Below, in pieces: positions 17,862 through 26,485 of a DNA stretch of 64,000 bases. Source of the stretch: Pseudaquidulcibacter saccharophilus. GTDB taxonomy: Bacteria; Pseudomonadota; Alphaproteobacteria; Caulobacterales; Aquidulcibacteraceae. Location: positions 62,001-126,000 of the forward strand of contig NZ_JAHWUS010000002.1 of assembly GCF_019455445.1 (NCBI RefSeq), written 5' to 3'. Position numbers and translations under genes: made by a program. Under the pieces are notes generated by a model. It saw only the letters and a list, made by a program, of their open reading frames with translations. It made no database searches and had not been told where the DNA came from. How positions within the stretch are numbered: the stretch's first letter is position 1; each line of letters starts with the position of its first letter.

Positions 17862-18554
17862 ATGGGGCGTATTTGGCAATATAATATTTGCTTGGGATTG
17901 TTGTTATTTTTCCCTAATATTGCCTTTTCTGGCGCATGGATACCACGAGAAGGTAAAACTGAATTAATTGCAAGTATTAATACTGTTGGTAATGATCAAA
18001 ACCATAACACTTCATTCGAATATTACATCGCACGTGGCTTACGCACTGATTCAGCGTTTATATTTTCGCAAAATCTTAAAATGTATAAAGATTTTCCGGC
18101 GATTTCTAAAACTGATTTCAAATTGCAATTTAAATTATTACAGGGGAATGGGTTAATTCTATCTTCGCAATTTGGAATAAGCACTATTGATAGCGTGCAA
18201 ATAAACTACCGCGAAAATAATATGATTTATAATATGCTTTTGGGGTACGGATTTGGAAAAAATTGGCTAAATCTTGAATATGGGGACGAAGGCTGCCTTG
18301 GCGAATATCAAAAAACTTCTGAAATTACGTTCGGCAGACATGTTTATAAAAAAGACTTGCTCATTTTAAAGCAGTTTAGGGCGGGCTGCGATTATTACAA
18401 TGATAATAATAATTTCCAGATTAGCTATATAAAGCGATTTAATAATAATTTGGGAATTGAATTTGGTTTACGCCAAAGTATTGCCCGTGCAAGATTTGAT
18501 AATAGCGAAAATATAAATCAGGGTTTTATAGTATCATTATGGAAGAGATACTAA
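17862..18554 (+). CDS. Predicted secreted outer-membrane beta-barrel protein
   Basis: A 230-residue protein with a signal peptide (ICLGLLLFFPNIAFSGA, cleavage about residue 23), then alternating polar and aromatic stretches typical of beta strands, and a C-terminal strand ending in aromatic Tyr (IVSLWKRY), the usual BAM recognition end. I do not recognise a named family. The sequence is Asn- and Tyr-rich and more AT-rich than its neighbours (many AAT/ATT codons), which may reflect relaxed composition or transfer. It is divergent from the DUF2336 gene and converges on ftsZ across a strong terminator. Confidence 0.6.
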   Translation: MGRIWQYNICLGLLLFFPNIAFSGAWIPREGKTELIASINTVGNDQNHNTSFEYYIARGLRTDSAFIFSQNLKMYKDFPAISKTDFKLQFKLLQGNGLILSSQFGISTIDSVQINYRENNMIYNMLLGYGFGKNWLNLEYGDEGCLGEYQKTSEITFGRHVYKKDLLILKQFRAGCDYYNDNNNFQISYIKRFNNNLGIEFGLRQSIARARFDNSENINQGFIVSLWKRY

Positions 18555-18587
18555 AAAGCGCGGCTAAAAAATAACCGCGCTTTTTTC
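18553..18587. terminator. Bidirectional terminator between the OMP gene and ftsZ
   Basis: Stem AAAAAGCGCGG / CCGCGCTTTTT with an A-rich loop, flanked by A and T runs. It starts at the stop codon of the outer-membrane protein gene and is about 18 bp from the stop of ftsZ. Confidence 0.87.
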
Positions 18588-18604
18588 ATTTTATTTTAGA
18601 GAGA

Positions 18605-20140
18605 TTAGTTTGCCTGTCTGCGAAGGAATGCAGGGATTGAATAATCATCATCATTGATGTCATCATTATACATTGGTTCGTCATTAGGTTCGATATTTTC
18701 TTGGTAAGTGTCCTCTTGAGTAGGACGTGGTTTTGGGCGACCAAAAATATTCAAAAGACCAGCGCCACTGCTGCGGTGAGGTTGTGCATGTGATTGCTCA
18801 ACTGGTTTTTTAGGTGCTGGTTGAGCTGGTTGTGCAGGTTGATAGTTTTGGGTGCGTTGATTTGCTAGTTCACGCTGTGCTTCACGAACCAAATGCTGTT
18901 GTGAGTTGATGTCATAATGTGGACGCTCTGGCTCTTGCAAAGGCATTTGTGCTTGAACTGGTTCTTGCTGATGATGAATAGGTTCACGTGCAGTCATTGG
19001 CAATTCAGGCTCTTGAACGATTTGTTGTGGCTGCGGCTGCGGTTGCGGCGCAGGAGTAGGCGCAGATGCATAAGTTTCACGTTGGGTTACACGAACAACT
19101 TGGATTGGTTGTTGTGGTGCAGATGCCTGAACGGTACGTGCGCTTTGCATTTCTGGAACTGGTTGAACAACTGAATCTTCATCAATACCAGATGCCACCA
19201 CAGAAACGCGGATTTTGCCTTCTAATGCTTCGTCAAAGGTTGAGCCAACGATGATGTTTGCTTCTGGATCAACTTCGTCTTTAACTTGATTAGCTGCTTC
19301 GTCTAATTCGAACAGGGTCATGTCATTACCACCAGTTACGTGGATAAGGACAGCTTTTGCACCTTTTAATGAAACGTCTTCAAGCAGTGGGTTATTGATG
19401 GCAAGGTTTGCCGCTTTGCGTGCGCGGTCATCACCCTCTGCTTCGCCGGTTCCCATCATTGCTTTGCCCATGCAAGACATAACAGATTTAACATCCGCAA
19501 AGTCAAGGTTGATAAGGCCAGGCATAATCATAAGGTCGGTAACGCCACGAACGCCTGAATGAAGCACTTTGTCAGCCATTTGGAAGGCTTGTTGGAAAGT
19601 GGTTTTATCATTGGCAACGCGGAAAAGGTTTTGGTTTGGAATTACAATCAATGTATCAACATTTTTTTGAAGTTCAGACAAACCAGCATCCGCCATTTTC
19701 ATGCGGCGTGTGCCTTCAAAATGGAATGGTTTGGTAACAACTGCCACGGTCAAAATACCCATTTCACGAGCGGTGCGTGCGATAATTGGCGCTGCACCAG
19801 TACCTGTGCCGCCGCCCATACCAGCAGTGATGAACACCATATGCGCATCGCCAAGATGTTCCATGATTTCTGCTTGGCTTTCTTCAGCAGCAGCCATACC
19901 AATTTGTGGGTTTGCGCCGGCGCCAAGACCTTGTGTAGTGTTAAGGCCGATTTGAATTTTACGTTCTGCTTTAGAGCGGTGAAGTGCTTGGGAATCTGTA
20001 TTCGCAACCACAAAGTCAACGCCTTGAAGATTGTCTTCAATCATGTTGTTAACGGCATTGCCACCTGCGCCGCCAACGCCGAATACGACAATGCGTGGTG
20101 AAAGTTCAGTTGTTGCAAGTGCATTAAGGCGTAAAACCAT
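18605..20140 (-). CDS. ftsZ: Cell division GTPase FtsZ
   Basis: FtsZ polymerises into the division ring. With the start at ATG 20140 (preceded by CGGAG), the protein has 511 residues; the frame is open to 20254, but the extra N-terminal part is not FtsZ-like. It shows the GTP-binding loops [10 protein letters not shown] (21-30) and GGGTGTG (109-115), the T7 catalytic loop [10 protein letters not shown], a long Pro/Gln-rich linker (about 330-470) and the canonical C-terminal peptide [15 protein letters not shown] that binds FtsA and other partners. It stands alone: no ftsA or ftsQ precedes it, and tldD is divergent. The upstream region carries a CtrA box with an internal GANTC. Confidence 0.97.
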   Translation of the reverse strand: MVLRLNALATTELSPRIVVFGVGGAGGNAVNNMIEDNLQGVDFVVANTDSQALHRSKAERKIQIGLNTTQGLGAGANPQIGMAAAEESQAEIMEHLGDAHMVFITAGMGGGTGTGAAPIIARTAREMGILTVAVVTKPFHFEGTRRMKMADAGLSELQKNVDTLIVIPNQNLFRVANDKTTFQQAFQMADKVLHSGVRGVTDLMIMPGLINLDFADVKSVMSCMGKAMMGTGEAEGDDRARKAANLAINNPLLEDVSLKGAKAVLIHVTGGNDMTLFELDEAANQVKDEVDPEANIIVGSTFDEALEGKIRVSVVASGIDEDSVVQPVPEMQSARTVQASAPQQPIQVVRVTQRETYASAPTPAPQPQPQPQQIVQEPELPMTAREPIHHQQEPVQAQMPLQEPERPHYDINSQQHLVREAQRELANQRTQNYQPAQPAQPAPKKPVEQSHAQPHRSSGAGLLNIFGRPKPRPTQEDTYQENIEPNDEPMYNDDINDDDYSIPAFLRRQAN

Positions 20141-20479
20141 TGGTCTGCTCCGAATATTAGTTCTTAATAAATTGGTAAACATAATCTCAATTAATTTGCT
20201 TAAGAGAATCTTAACGCGGAGTATTAATTTGCTGATTATATGAATATTTTTCACTCAGAAATCATTGAAAAACAACATTTTTTCTTAAAAACTATATCTA
20301 ATCAGAAGGTTAAAGGGTTTTATTGATAGTGCGAATTAGAATTCCCTCGTAAAAAGCCATTAAAAGTAAATTTTAAGGCGTTAAAGTGTTAATTTCTTCA
20401 GAAAATATAATTACATTTTGTCCGTTTATTTTTGCACAAACACCCCCTAAATATAAAATTAGTAAAAATGGACAATAAA
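20141..20479. promoter_or_regulatory. ftsZ / tldD divergent regulatory region with CtrA box and GANTC
   Basis: TTAA-GAGAATC-TTAA at 20200-20214 is an exact match to the CtrA consensus TTAA-N7-TTAA, 60-74 bp before the ftsZ start. Its spacer contains the GANTC site GAATC at 20206-20210, so CcrM methylation would fall within a CtrA-bound site. In Caulobacter, ftsZ is known to be repressed by CtrA and stimulated by GANTC methylation. Toward tldD the region is AT-rich, with three TTAA copies at 8-bp steps (20373, 20381, 20389), which do not fit CtrA spacing. Confidence 0.72.
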
Positions 20480-21901
20480 ATGACGACCAATATTAATGAT
20501 TCAGACCTAACTACCCGCGCATTAACAGAAGGTGCACAGGAAATTCTTTCCAACGCACTTTTAGGCGCCGATGACGGTGAGATTTATCTTGAAAATACCC
20601 GCTCTGAAACCTTTTTATGGGATGATGGTCGTCTTAAATCCGCAGGCTTTGATTCAGAAGAAGGATTCGGGTTGCGCGTGGTTTCGGGTGAGGCAACGGG
20701 TTATGCCCATTCCAATGAAATCTCCAAGGCATCATTCATGCGCGCCAGCGAAGCCGCACAATTAGCAAAACGTGGCAAGGGCTTTAAACTTGGCGACGCA
20801 CCACAAAAAACCAACCGCAAATTATATGATGATGTGGACCCCCTAAGCGCGCCAAGTTTTGAAAGCAAGATTGAAACCCTAGCACAGGTTGATTCCTATG
20901 TTCGCGGCAAAGATTCGCGTGTTGTACAGGTTTCGGTTTCAATGGCGGCATCAAAAAAGGATATTGCAATCATTCGCAATGACCGCGACATTGCCACCGA
21001 TCACCGCCCTTTGGTGCGGGTGAATGTTTCGGTAACACTTGAAAAAGATGGTCGCCGTGAAACGGGCTCATCGGGCGCGGGCGCACGTATGATGTATGAT
21101 AATTATATCGAAGATAGCAAAATCAAGGCTATTGCCGATGAGGCACTTCGTATCGCTTCTGTTAATCTAGAGGCAATTGCCGCACCTGCTGGTGAAATGG
21201 ATGTTGTTCTTGGTGCCGGTTGGGCAGGTGTATTGCTTCATGAGGCCGTGGGGCACGGACTTGAAGGTGATTTTAACCGCAAAGGCACAAGCGCATTTTC
21301 GGGCAAAATTGGGCAACAAGTTGCCGCAAAAGGTGTAACCGTTGTTGATGACGGCACATTACAAGATCGCCGTGGCTCTTTAACAATCGATGATGAAGGC
21401 ACACCAACCGAACGCACGGTTTTAATCGAAAACGGTATTTTGGTTGGCTATATGCAAGACCGCCTAAATGCCCGATTAATGGGTGAAAAATCGACTGGAA
21501 ACGGTCGCCGTGAAAGCTTTGCCTATGCGCCAATCCCACGTATGACCAATACTTTTATGGAATCTGGTGATAATGACCCACAGGAAATTATCGCATCTTT
21601 GAAGAAAGGCATTTATTGCGCGGCACTTGGTGGCGGGCAGGTTGATATTACATCGGGCAAATTTGTATTTCAAACGTCTGAGGCCTATTTGGTTGAAAAT
21701 GGCAAAATCATTGCCCCGGTAAAAGGCGTAACCCTAATCGGTGATGGCCCAACCGCATTGACCAAAATCTCCATGATTGGCAATGATTCCAAACTTGATG
21801 AAGGTGTTGGAACCTGTGGCAAAGGCGGGCAGGGCGTTCCAGTTGGCGTTGGCCAACCAACCGTTATGATACATGGTCTTACAGTGGGCGGGGCAGGGTA
21901 A
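20480..21901 (+). CDS. tldD: Metalloprotease TldD
   Basis: TldD pairs with TldE/PmbA to form a zinc protease that trims modified peptides and antitoxins. The 473-residue protein has the metal-binding HEAVGH in WAGVLLHEAVGHGLEGDFN, followed by SGKIGQQVAAKGVTVVDDG, and the C-terminal IGDGPTALTKISMIGNDS and CGKGGQGVPVGVGQP blocks characteristic of TldD. The frame is open from a TTG at 20432; ATG 20468 and ATG 20480 are both possible, and I take 20480 because a GGA lies seven bases upstream. No tldE/pmbA is in the window. The gene is divergent from ftsZ. Confidence 0.93.
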   Translation: MTTNINDSDLTTRALTEGAQEILSNALLGADDGEIYLENTRSETFLWDDGRLKSAGFDSEEGFGLRVVSGEATGYAHSNEISKASFMRASEAAQLAKRGKGFKLGDAPQKTNRKLYDDVDPLSAPSFESKIETLAQVDSYVRGKDSRVVQVSVSMAASKKDIAIIRNDRDIATDHRPLVRVNVSVTLEKDGRRETGSSGAGARMMYDNYIEDSKIKAIADEALRIASVNLEAIAAPAGEMDVVLGAGWAGVLLHEAVGHGLEGDFNRKGTSAFSGKIGQQVAAKGVTVVDDGTLQDRRGSLTIDDEGTPTERTVLIENGILVGYMQDRLNARLMGEKSTGNGRRESFAYAPIPRMTNTFMESGDNDPQEIIASLKKGIYCAALGGGQVDITSGKFVFQTSEAYLVENGKIIAPVKGVTLIGDGPTALTKISMIGNDSKLDEGVGTCGKGGQGVPVGVGQPTVMIHGLTVGGAG

Positions 21902-21966
21902 GCCGTTCAAGTCGCCACCCTCGCTTCGCTCACTCAGCGACTTGGGATATAGGAAAAGAATTTTTT

Positions 21967-21998
21967 AAAAGGCACTTTGAAGAAAGTGCCTTTTGTGT
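21967..21998. terminator. Bidirectional terminator after tldD and qor
   Basis: Perfect 12-bp stem AAAAGGCACTTT / AAAGTGCCTTTT with loop GAAG, flanked by T and A runs. Just upstream (21906-21945) is another imperfect hairpin, AAGTCGC / GCGACTT, around a CTTCGCTCACTCA core, which looks like an interspersed palindrome. Confidence 0.85.
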
Positions 21999-22000
21999 TT

Positions 22001-22978
22001 TCACACCACCAACACGCTCGCGCCCGTGGTTTTGCGGCTTGTTAAATCTTTATGTGCGGTCGCAACATCCGAAAGCGCGTATTTCTGATTAATTTCGATT
22101 TTAATTATGCCTTTGGCGATTAGGTCGAATAATTCTCCTGCACTTTCAAGCAAGGTTGCACGATCGGGATTATAGGCAAAAAGGTTAGGGCGGGTTACAA
22201 ACAGCGAACCTTTGCGGTTTAACAGGCCGATATCAAATGGCGGAACCGCCCCCGAAGATTGCCCAAAGCTAACAAATAATCCCAATGGTTTGATAATGTT
22301 TAATGAGCCGTCAAAAGTATCCTTACCAACGCTATCATAAACCACGTCGTATTTTTTGCCGCCATTTAATTCAAGCGCGGGTTTAACAAAATCACCTGCT
22401 TTGTAATCAATAACTTCGTCAAAGCCGTGTGCCTTGGCAAGCGCGCATTTTTCCGCACCGCCCGCAGTGCCGATAACTTTTGCACCCAAATGATGCGCCC
22501 ATTGCCCGAATATAAGGCCAACGCCACCGGCGGCAGCATGGTAAAAAATTGAATGTTCAGGGCCAACCTTAAAAGTGCGACGTAATAAATATTGTGCGGT
22601 TAAACCTTTTAACAAACATGCCGCCGCAACTTCTTCGGAAACCCCATCGGGAAGGGGGATAACCTCATCGGCATTTATCGCGCGATATGTGCAATATGAA
22701 CCAAGACCACCGGTATAACAAACCCGTTGACCAATTTCAAAGCCTGTCACTTCTTCGCCAATTTCGGCAATAGTCCCTGCGGCTTCTGCACCCAAAACCA
22801 CTGGAAAGGGTGGTGTCGGATAAAAACCAGAGCGGAAATAAGTATCAATAAAGTTTAGACCGACCGCGGTTTGTTTAATCAAAACCTGCCCTGCTTTTGG
22901 CTTAGGGGTTGGAAGGGTTTGATATTCAAGAACACTTTCATCGCCATATGAATTGATAATTATTGCCTTGTTTTCCAT
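22001..22978 (-). CDS. qor: NADPH:quinone oxidoreductase, zinc-free MDR family
   Basis: A 325-residue medium-chain reductase that reduces quinones or enones with NADPH. It has the N-terminal GroES-like domain (QTAVGLNFIDTYFRSG), the Rossmann motif AAAGGVGLIFGQWA and the YDSVGKDTFDGSL region. It lacks the zinc-ligand pattern of alcohol dehydrogenases, as expected for quinone reductase. It is separated by 4 bp from the upstream SDR gene on the same strand, so the two oxidoreductases form an operon. Substrate is not predictable. Confidence 0.88.
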   Translation of the reverse strand: MENKAIIINSYGDESVLEYQTLPTPKPKAGQVLIKQTAVGLNFIDTYFRSGFYPTPPFPVVLGAEAAGTIAEIGEEVTGFEIGQRVCYTGGLGSYCTYRAINADEVIPLPDGVSEEVAAACLLKGLTAQYLLRRTFKVGPEHSIFYHAAAGGVGLIFGQWAHHLGAKVIGTAGGAEKCALAKAHGFDEVIDYKAGDFVKPALELNGGKKYDVVYDSVGKDTFDGSLNIIKPLGLFVSFGQSSGAVPPFDIGLLNRKGSLFVTRPNLFAYNPDRATLLESAGELFDLIAKGIIKIEINQKYALSDVATAHKDLTSRKTTGASVLVV

Positions 22979-22982
22979 TATT

Positions 22983-23771
22983 TTAATCCCTGTTTACCGC
23001 AAAGCCCGCAAATGCTTGTTGCACCGGCATGATTTCAAGCGTGTTGATATTAATATGCGCTGGCAGTTTTAGTACGCTTTCAACCGTTAGGGCAATATCA
23101 TCTGCCGAAAGTGGTTTCATGCCTTTATAAACATTATCGGCGGCTGATTTGTCACCCTTGAAACGCACCAATGAGAATTCGGTTTCGCACATGCCTGGCT
23201 CAATATTGGTAACGCGGATATTTTTCCCAAGTAAATCGGCACGAAGGTTTAAGGAGAATTGATGCACAAATGCCTTGGTTGCCCCATAAACATTGCCGCC
23301 AACATAAGGATAAGTTCCAGCAACCGAACCCATATTTATAATGTCACCACGATTATTTTTGACCATAATCTCAAGCACGTGGCGCGTTACATGCACAAGT
23401 GCGCGGACATTGGTATCAATCATAGTGTCCCAATCGGAAAGGTTTGCCGCATCCGCGCCGCCAAGCCCAAGTGCCAGACCAGCATTGTTGAATAAAATAT
23501 CAATATCAGCAAAATCAGATGGCAGGGTTTTGATACATTCTTCGATTTTGTCAGTGTCGGTTAAATCGAGCGTTCTAGTTAATAATTGCCCGCTTCCTAA
23601 TTCTTCAACCAATTCATCAAGTCGTTCTTCGCGGCGACCGGTTGCGATAACTTTGCCACCAGCAGCAATAATACGGCGTGTTAATGCCGCCCCAAAGCCT
23701 GATGTAGCACCGGTTATAAAGGCAATTTTTCCCTTTGCCCAATTGTTTTCTTGCTTTATTGATTGTTCCAT
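22983..23771 (-). CDS. Short-chain dehydrogenase/reductase (YdfG-like)
   Basis: A 262-residue classical SDR. The cofactor motif is TGATSGFGAA near residue 20, followed by NNAGLALG, and the catalytic Ser-Tyr-Lys appear in INMGSVAGTYPYVGGNVYGATKAFV. Sequence such as EPGMCETEFSLVRFKGD matches the YdfG group of NADP-dependent 3-hydroxy acid (serine/allo-threonine) dehydrogenases. It is transcribed with qor, ending 4 bp before its start, and is divergent from the pirin gene. Confidence 0.87.
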   Translation of the reverse strand: MEQSIKQENNWAKGKIAFITGATSGFGAALTRRIIAAGGKVIATGRREERLDELVEELGSGQLLTRTLDLTDTDKIEECIKTLPSDFADIDILFNNAGLALGLGGADAANLSDWDTMIDTNVRALVHVTRHVLEIMVKNNRGDIINMGSVAGTYPYVGGNVYGATKAFVHQFSLNLRADLLGKNIRVTNIEPGMCETEFSLVRFKGDKSAADNVYKGMKPLSADDIALTVESVLKLPAHININTLEIMPVQQAFAGFAVNRD

Positions 23772-23879
23772 AATATTCCTGCTATGCGAAAATGTTTGGT
23801 TTTTATACGATGTCGTGAAATTGTATTCAGAGTTGCAATGCTTATTTTAGAGGAAACAGCACAATAAGGAAATAATATA

Positions 23880-24584
23880 ATGGCAATTTATCACAGAAAA
23901 TCTGAAGAAAGAGGTGCCGCAAACCACGGTTGGCTTGATACCAAATATAGCTTCTCTTTTTCAAACTATTATGATCCTAATTTTATGGGCTTTGGCCCGC
24001 TTCGGGTTATTAATGATGACCGCATTGCCGGCGGTGGTGGTTTTCCAACCCACCCGCACGATAATATGGAAATCGTAACCTATGTTCTTGAAGGTGCATT
24101 GGCACATAAGGATTCAATGGGCAATGGCACAACTATTAATGCCGGTGATGTGCAGCGTATGAGTGCGGGAACCGGTGTTCGCCATTCTGAATTCAATGCG
24201 TCTGACAAAATTGGCGTTCATCTTTTGCAAATTTGGATTATGCCCGACAAAGATGGTTATGAGCCATCTTATGAGCAGAAACAATTTACACGCGGTGACA
24301 AACTTGGCAATCTTAGACTTGTGGCATCAAATGACGGCCGTGATGGTTCGGTATCAATCCATCAAAAAGCCAATATTTATGCGGCAATCTTTAATGATGG
24401 CGATAGTGCCGAACTAAACCTTGCAAAAGGTCAAGGCGTTTGGGTTCAAGTTGCCAAAGGTGGTATTGTGGTTGTTAACGATACCGAGCTTAAACAAGGT
24501 GATGGTCTCGCGATTTGGGAAACCGATAAAGTGACCATCAAAGGCAAAGAAGAAGCCGAATTTTTGGTTTTTGAATTGGGTTAA
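23880..24584 (+). CDS. Pirin family protein (YhhW-like bicupin)
   Basis: A 234-residue bicupin. The N-terminal cupin has metal-ligand His residues in FPTHPHDNMEIVTYVLEG and TGVRHSEFN, as in YhhW, which shows quercetin 2,3-dioxygenase activity in vitro; the biological substrate is unknown. The start YHRKSEERGAANHGWLDTKYSFSF is highly typical. AAGGAAATAATATA precedes ATG 23880. Its TAA overlaps the stop codon of the convergent minus-strand gene (shared TTAA at 24581-24584). Confidence 0.92.
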   Translation: MAIYHRKSEERGAANHGWLDTKYSFSFSNYYDPNFMGFGPLRVINDDRIAGGGGFPTHPHDNMEIVTYVLEGALAHKDSMGNGTTINAGDVQRMSAGTGVRHSEFNASDKIGVHLLQIWIMPDKDGYEPSYEQKQFTRGDKLGNLRLVASNDGRDGSVSIHQKANIYAAIFNDGDSAELNLAKGQGVWVQVAKGGIVVVNDTELKQGDGLAIWETDKVTIKGKEEAEFLVFELG

Positions 24585-25126
24585 ACCTGTTTGAATTCTT
24601 TTCTTTGCCCGATTTCATAGGCAAATAATGCCACATCATCGGCATTATAAAGACGATATATAACCGGCATATTTTTAGATTTACCTTCGTATAATTCGGG
24701 AACAAGGAAATTTAGCCCAACAATATGTCCGGTTTCGTGAATTATTGTAACCACACGATTCCTCAAGTTGGTTTCAAAAAACGGCGTGCCAAGTTTTATG
24801 GTCCTCCCCAGAAACATGGCACGCCCCATTTTATTGCCAATATTCGCGGCTTTTATCCGGTATTTATTGCCGTCATCACCCAAAACATTCGCAATTTTTC
24901 TAATTGTCTTAAGGGCGGATTTAAGAACATATTGATTATTCTTGCCAAAATGCTTTTGCAAAGTTTTTAAGATAATTTGTGAATTTGGCGATAATTGCCC
25001 CGAATACTCTTCGCGTGCTACTTCCAGCAAATTAATAGCAATTTTTAGGTATTCACGTGCAATTTCTTGGGCATGGACGATTTTTTTGATTTCTTTGGCG
25101 GGAAGGTTTTCGATTATTTTTGCCAT
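24581..25126 (-). CDS. Predicted aspzincin (M35-like) metallopeptidase domain protein, cytoplasmic
   Basis: A 181-residue protein starting at ATG 25126, two bases after the TAA of the upstream hydrolase; a longer frame to 25285 overlaps that gene and is rejected. It has HETGH (residues 130-134) in RVVTIIHETGHIVG, followed about 26 residues later by YNADDVALFAYEIG. HExxH plus a downstream NADxxxxFA motif is the pattern of the aspzincin or lysine-specific metalloendopeptidase group, where the Asp is the third zinc ligand. There is no signal peptide, unusual for this normally secreted family. The Lys-rich helical N-terminal 90 residues are unrecognised. Co-directional with the hydrolase and rppH. 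Confidence 0.6.
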   Translation of the reverse strand: MAKIIENLPAKEIKKIVHAQEIAREYLKIAINLLEVAREEYSGQLSPNSQIILKTLQKHFGKNNQYVLKSALKTIRKIANVLGDDGNKYRIKAANIGNKMGRAMFLGRTIKLGTPFFETNLRNRVVTIIHETGHIVGLNFLVPELYEGKSKNMPVIYRLYNADDVALFAYEIGQRKEFKQV

Positions 25127-25128
25127 GC

Positions 25129-25917
25129 TTAAGCCGTTTTGGCTAACCAGTTTAAAATATCTTTTGCGACATCTTCTGCATTTGGTTCCATGGTTATCAT
25201 ATGCGCATGATCGGGATATTCGATATATTCGCCACCAATTCGCGCATATTTCTCGCCAATCTTGCGCACCAAAGGAATGATACAAGTTCTATCATGGAAT
25301 GACCCAATGGTTAGGGTAGGGACATTGATTTTATTTTCATCAATGATACCGGTTTTATTTTCGTCGGCATATGGATTTACGATATTTTCAAGCGCCAGCC
25401 CCGATTCATAAACCATGGTTTTATGAATTGCCAATCTTTCTTTTTCGGGGATTTTGTTTAATGCCAAAAAGTCGAGCGATAAATCATCGATTTTATATGA
25501 AAAACCAGGGCGTTTTAATTTCAACTCCCCAATAAAACTTAAACCCATTTGAATGCCTTCATTAAAGCAATCGCCGGGGGCGGCGGGGGTTATAAATACC
25601 GATTTATTTGACAACCCCATTTCTGTAAGCTTTTGGGTAATTAAACCGCCCATCGAATGCCCGATAATAATAGGCTTTTGGCCTGTATCTTCGGTTATTT
25701 CATGGGCAAGCTCACTCGCTTCATCGACCATGTCTTGTAATGACATTTTTGATAGTGAGTGTGGCGGGTGCCTGTGCATACGCAAATCGGGGAAAAGTGT
25801 TGGCGTAAAACACTCATAGCCCGCCTGTTTAAAAAGCGGGACAAACTTTGCCCAAATGATATTTGTTGCAAAAGCGCCGTGTATGAATAAAACGGGTTTG
25901 GAACTTCCTTCACCCAT
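25129..25917 (-). CDS. Alpha/beta hydrolase
   Basis: A 262-residue hydrolase with the oxyanion region VLFIHGAFATNIIWAKF, the nucleophile elbow IGHSMGG (Ser88) and a C-terminal His in YPDHAHMITMEPN. It could be an esterase, lipase or haloperoxidase-like enzyme; the substrate is not evident. Its ATG directly follows the TAA of rppH, and its TAA is two bases before the ATG of the aspzincin-like gene, so these three genes form a tightly coupled operon. No signal peptide. Confidence 0.85.
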   Translation of the reverse strand: MGEGSSKPVLFIHGAFATNIIWAKFVPLFKQAGYECFTPTLFPDLRMHRHPPHSLSKMSLQDMVDEASELAHEITEDTGQKPIIIGHSMGGLITQKLTEMGLSNKSVFITPAAPGDCFNEGIQMGLSFIGELKLKRPGFSYKIDDLSLDFLALNKIPEKERLAIHKTMVYESGLALENIVNPYADENKTGIIDENKINVPTLTIGSFHDRTCIIPLVRKIGEKYARIGGEYIEYPDHAHMITMEPNAEDVAKDILNWLAKTA

Positions 25918-26406
25918 TTATGCGGCAAACCTTGCGAAATGCTCGATAACCTGAAGATAGACGCCACGTTTAAAAGGCACAACCAAATCAGGTAAAAGTG
26001 CAGGCTTTTCCCAACGCCAATCATCAAACTCGATTTGCTTGTGACCATCAAGTTTTATGTCATTGTCATCGCCATTGAAGCGCATGGCATACCAAATTTG
26101 TGCCTGCCCTTTGTAGTGGTTTAGTTTGCTTTTGCGCATTGATTCAGGAAAATCATAACAAAGCCATTCATTGGTGCGTGCCAATATCTCGACCTTGGAC
26201 GAATCTATTCCTGTCTCCTCAGTTAGTTCGCGTAATGCGGCATCAACGACACGTTCCCCGTGATCGATTCCCCCTTGCGGAGTTTGCCAACAATACGCAC
26301 CGCGAAAGCCGCGTCTGCGGCCAATCCATGCCTTGCCATCTTGGTTAAAAACCAAGAGACCGACATTCGGGCGGTATAAATCAGGTGGTGGTGGTAATAA
26401 TTCCAT
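25918..26406 (-). CDS. rppH: RNA pyrophosphohydrolase (Nudix) RppH
   Basis: RppH removes pyrophosphate from mRNA 5' ends to trigger decay. The 162-residue protein has the Nudix box GX5EX7REUXEEXGU at residues 45-67 (core REL-TEE-TGI) and the flanking YRPNVGLLVFNQDGKAWIGR and WQTPQGGIDHGE blocks typical of RppH/NudH. It lies 79 bp downstream of the divergent polysaccharide deacetylase gene, an order I recall from other alphaproteobacteria, and its stop codon abuts the start of the hydrolase. Confidence 0.94.
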   Translation of the reverse strand: MELLPPPPDLYRPNVGLLVFNQDGKAWIGRRRGFRGAYCWQTPQGGIDHGERVVDAALRELTEETGIDSSKVEILARTNEWLCYDFPESMRKSKLNHYKGQAQIWYAMRFNGDDNDIKLDGHKQIEFDDWRWEKPALLPDLVVPFKRGVYLQVIEHFARFAA

Positions 26407-26485
26407 AATTATTCAGCATAAACTAAATAATATCAAACTTCTATATCAGACATAAGTTATGTGACAAATTTTACACAATTTTTGG

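Noticed and set aside
20141-20254. N-terminal extension of FtsZ
   Set aside because: The extra 38 residues are not FtsZ-like, and they would cover the CtrA/GANTC region; ATG 20140 has a good ribosome binding site.
20373-20392. Three TTAA copies at 8-bp steps upstream of tldD
   Set aside because: CtrA needs half-sites 11 bp apart; the spacing and AT-rich context make this likely chance.
25127-25285. N-terminal extension of the aspzincin-like protein
   Set aside because: It overlaps the upstream hydrolase gene in another frame; ATG 25126 right after the hydrolase stop is the natural start.
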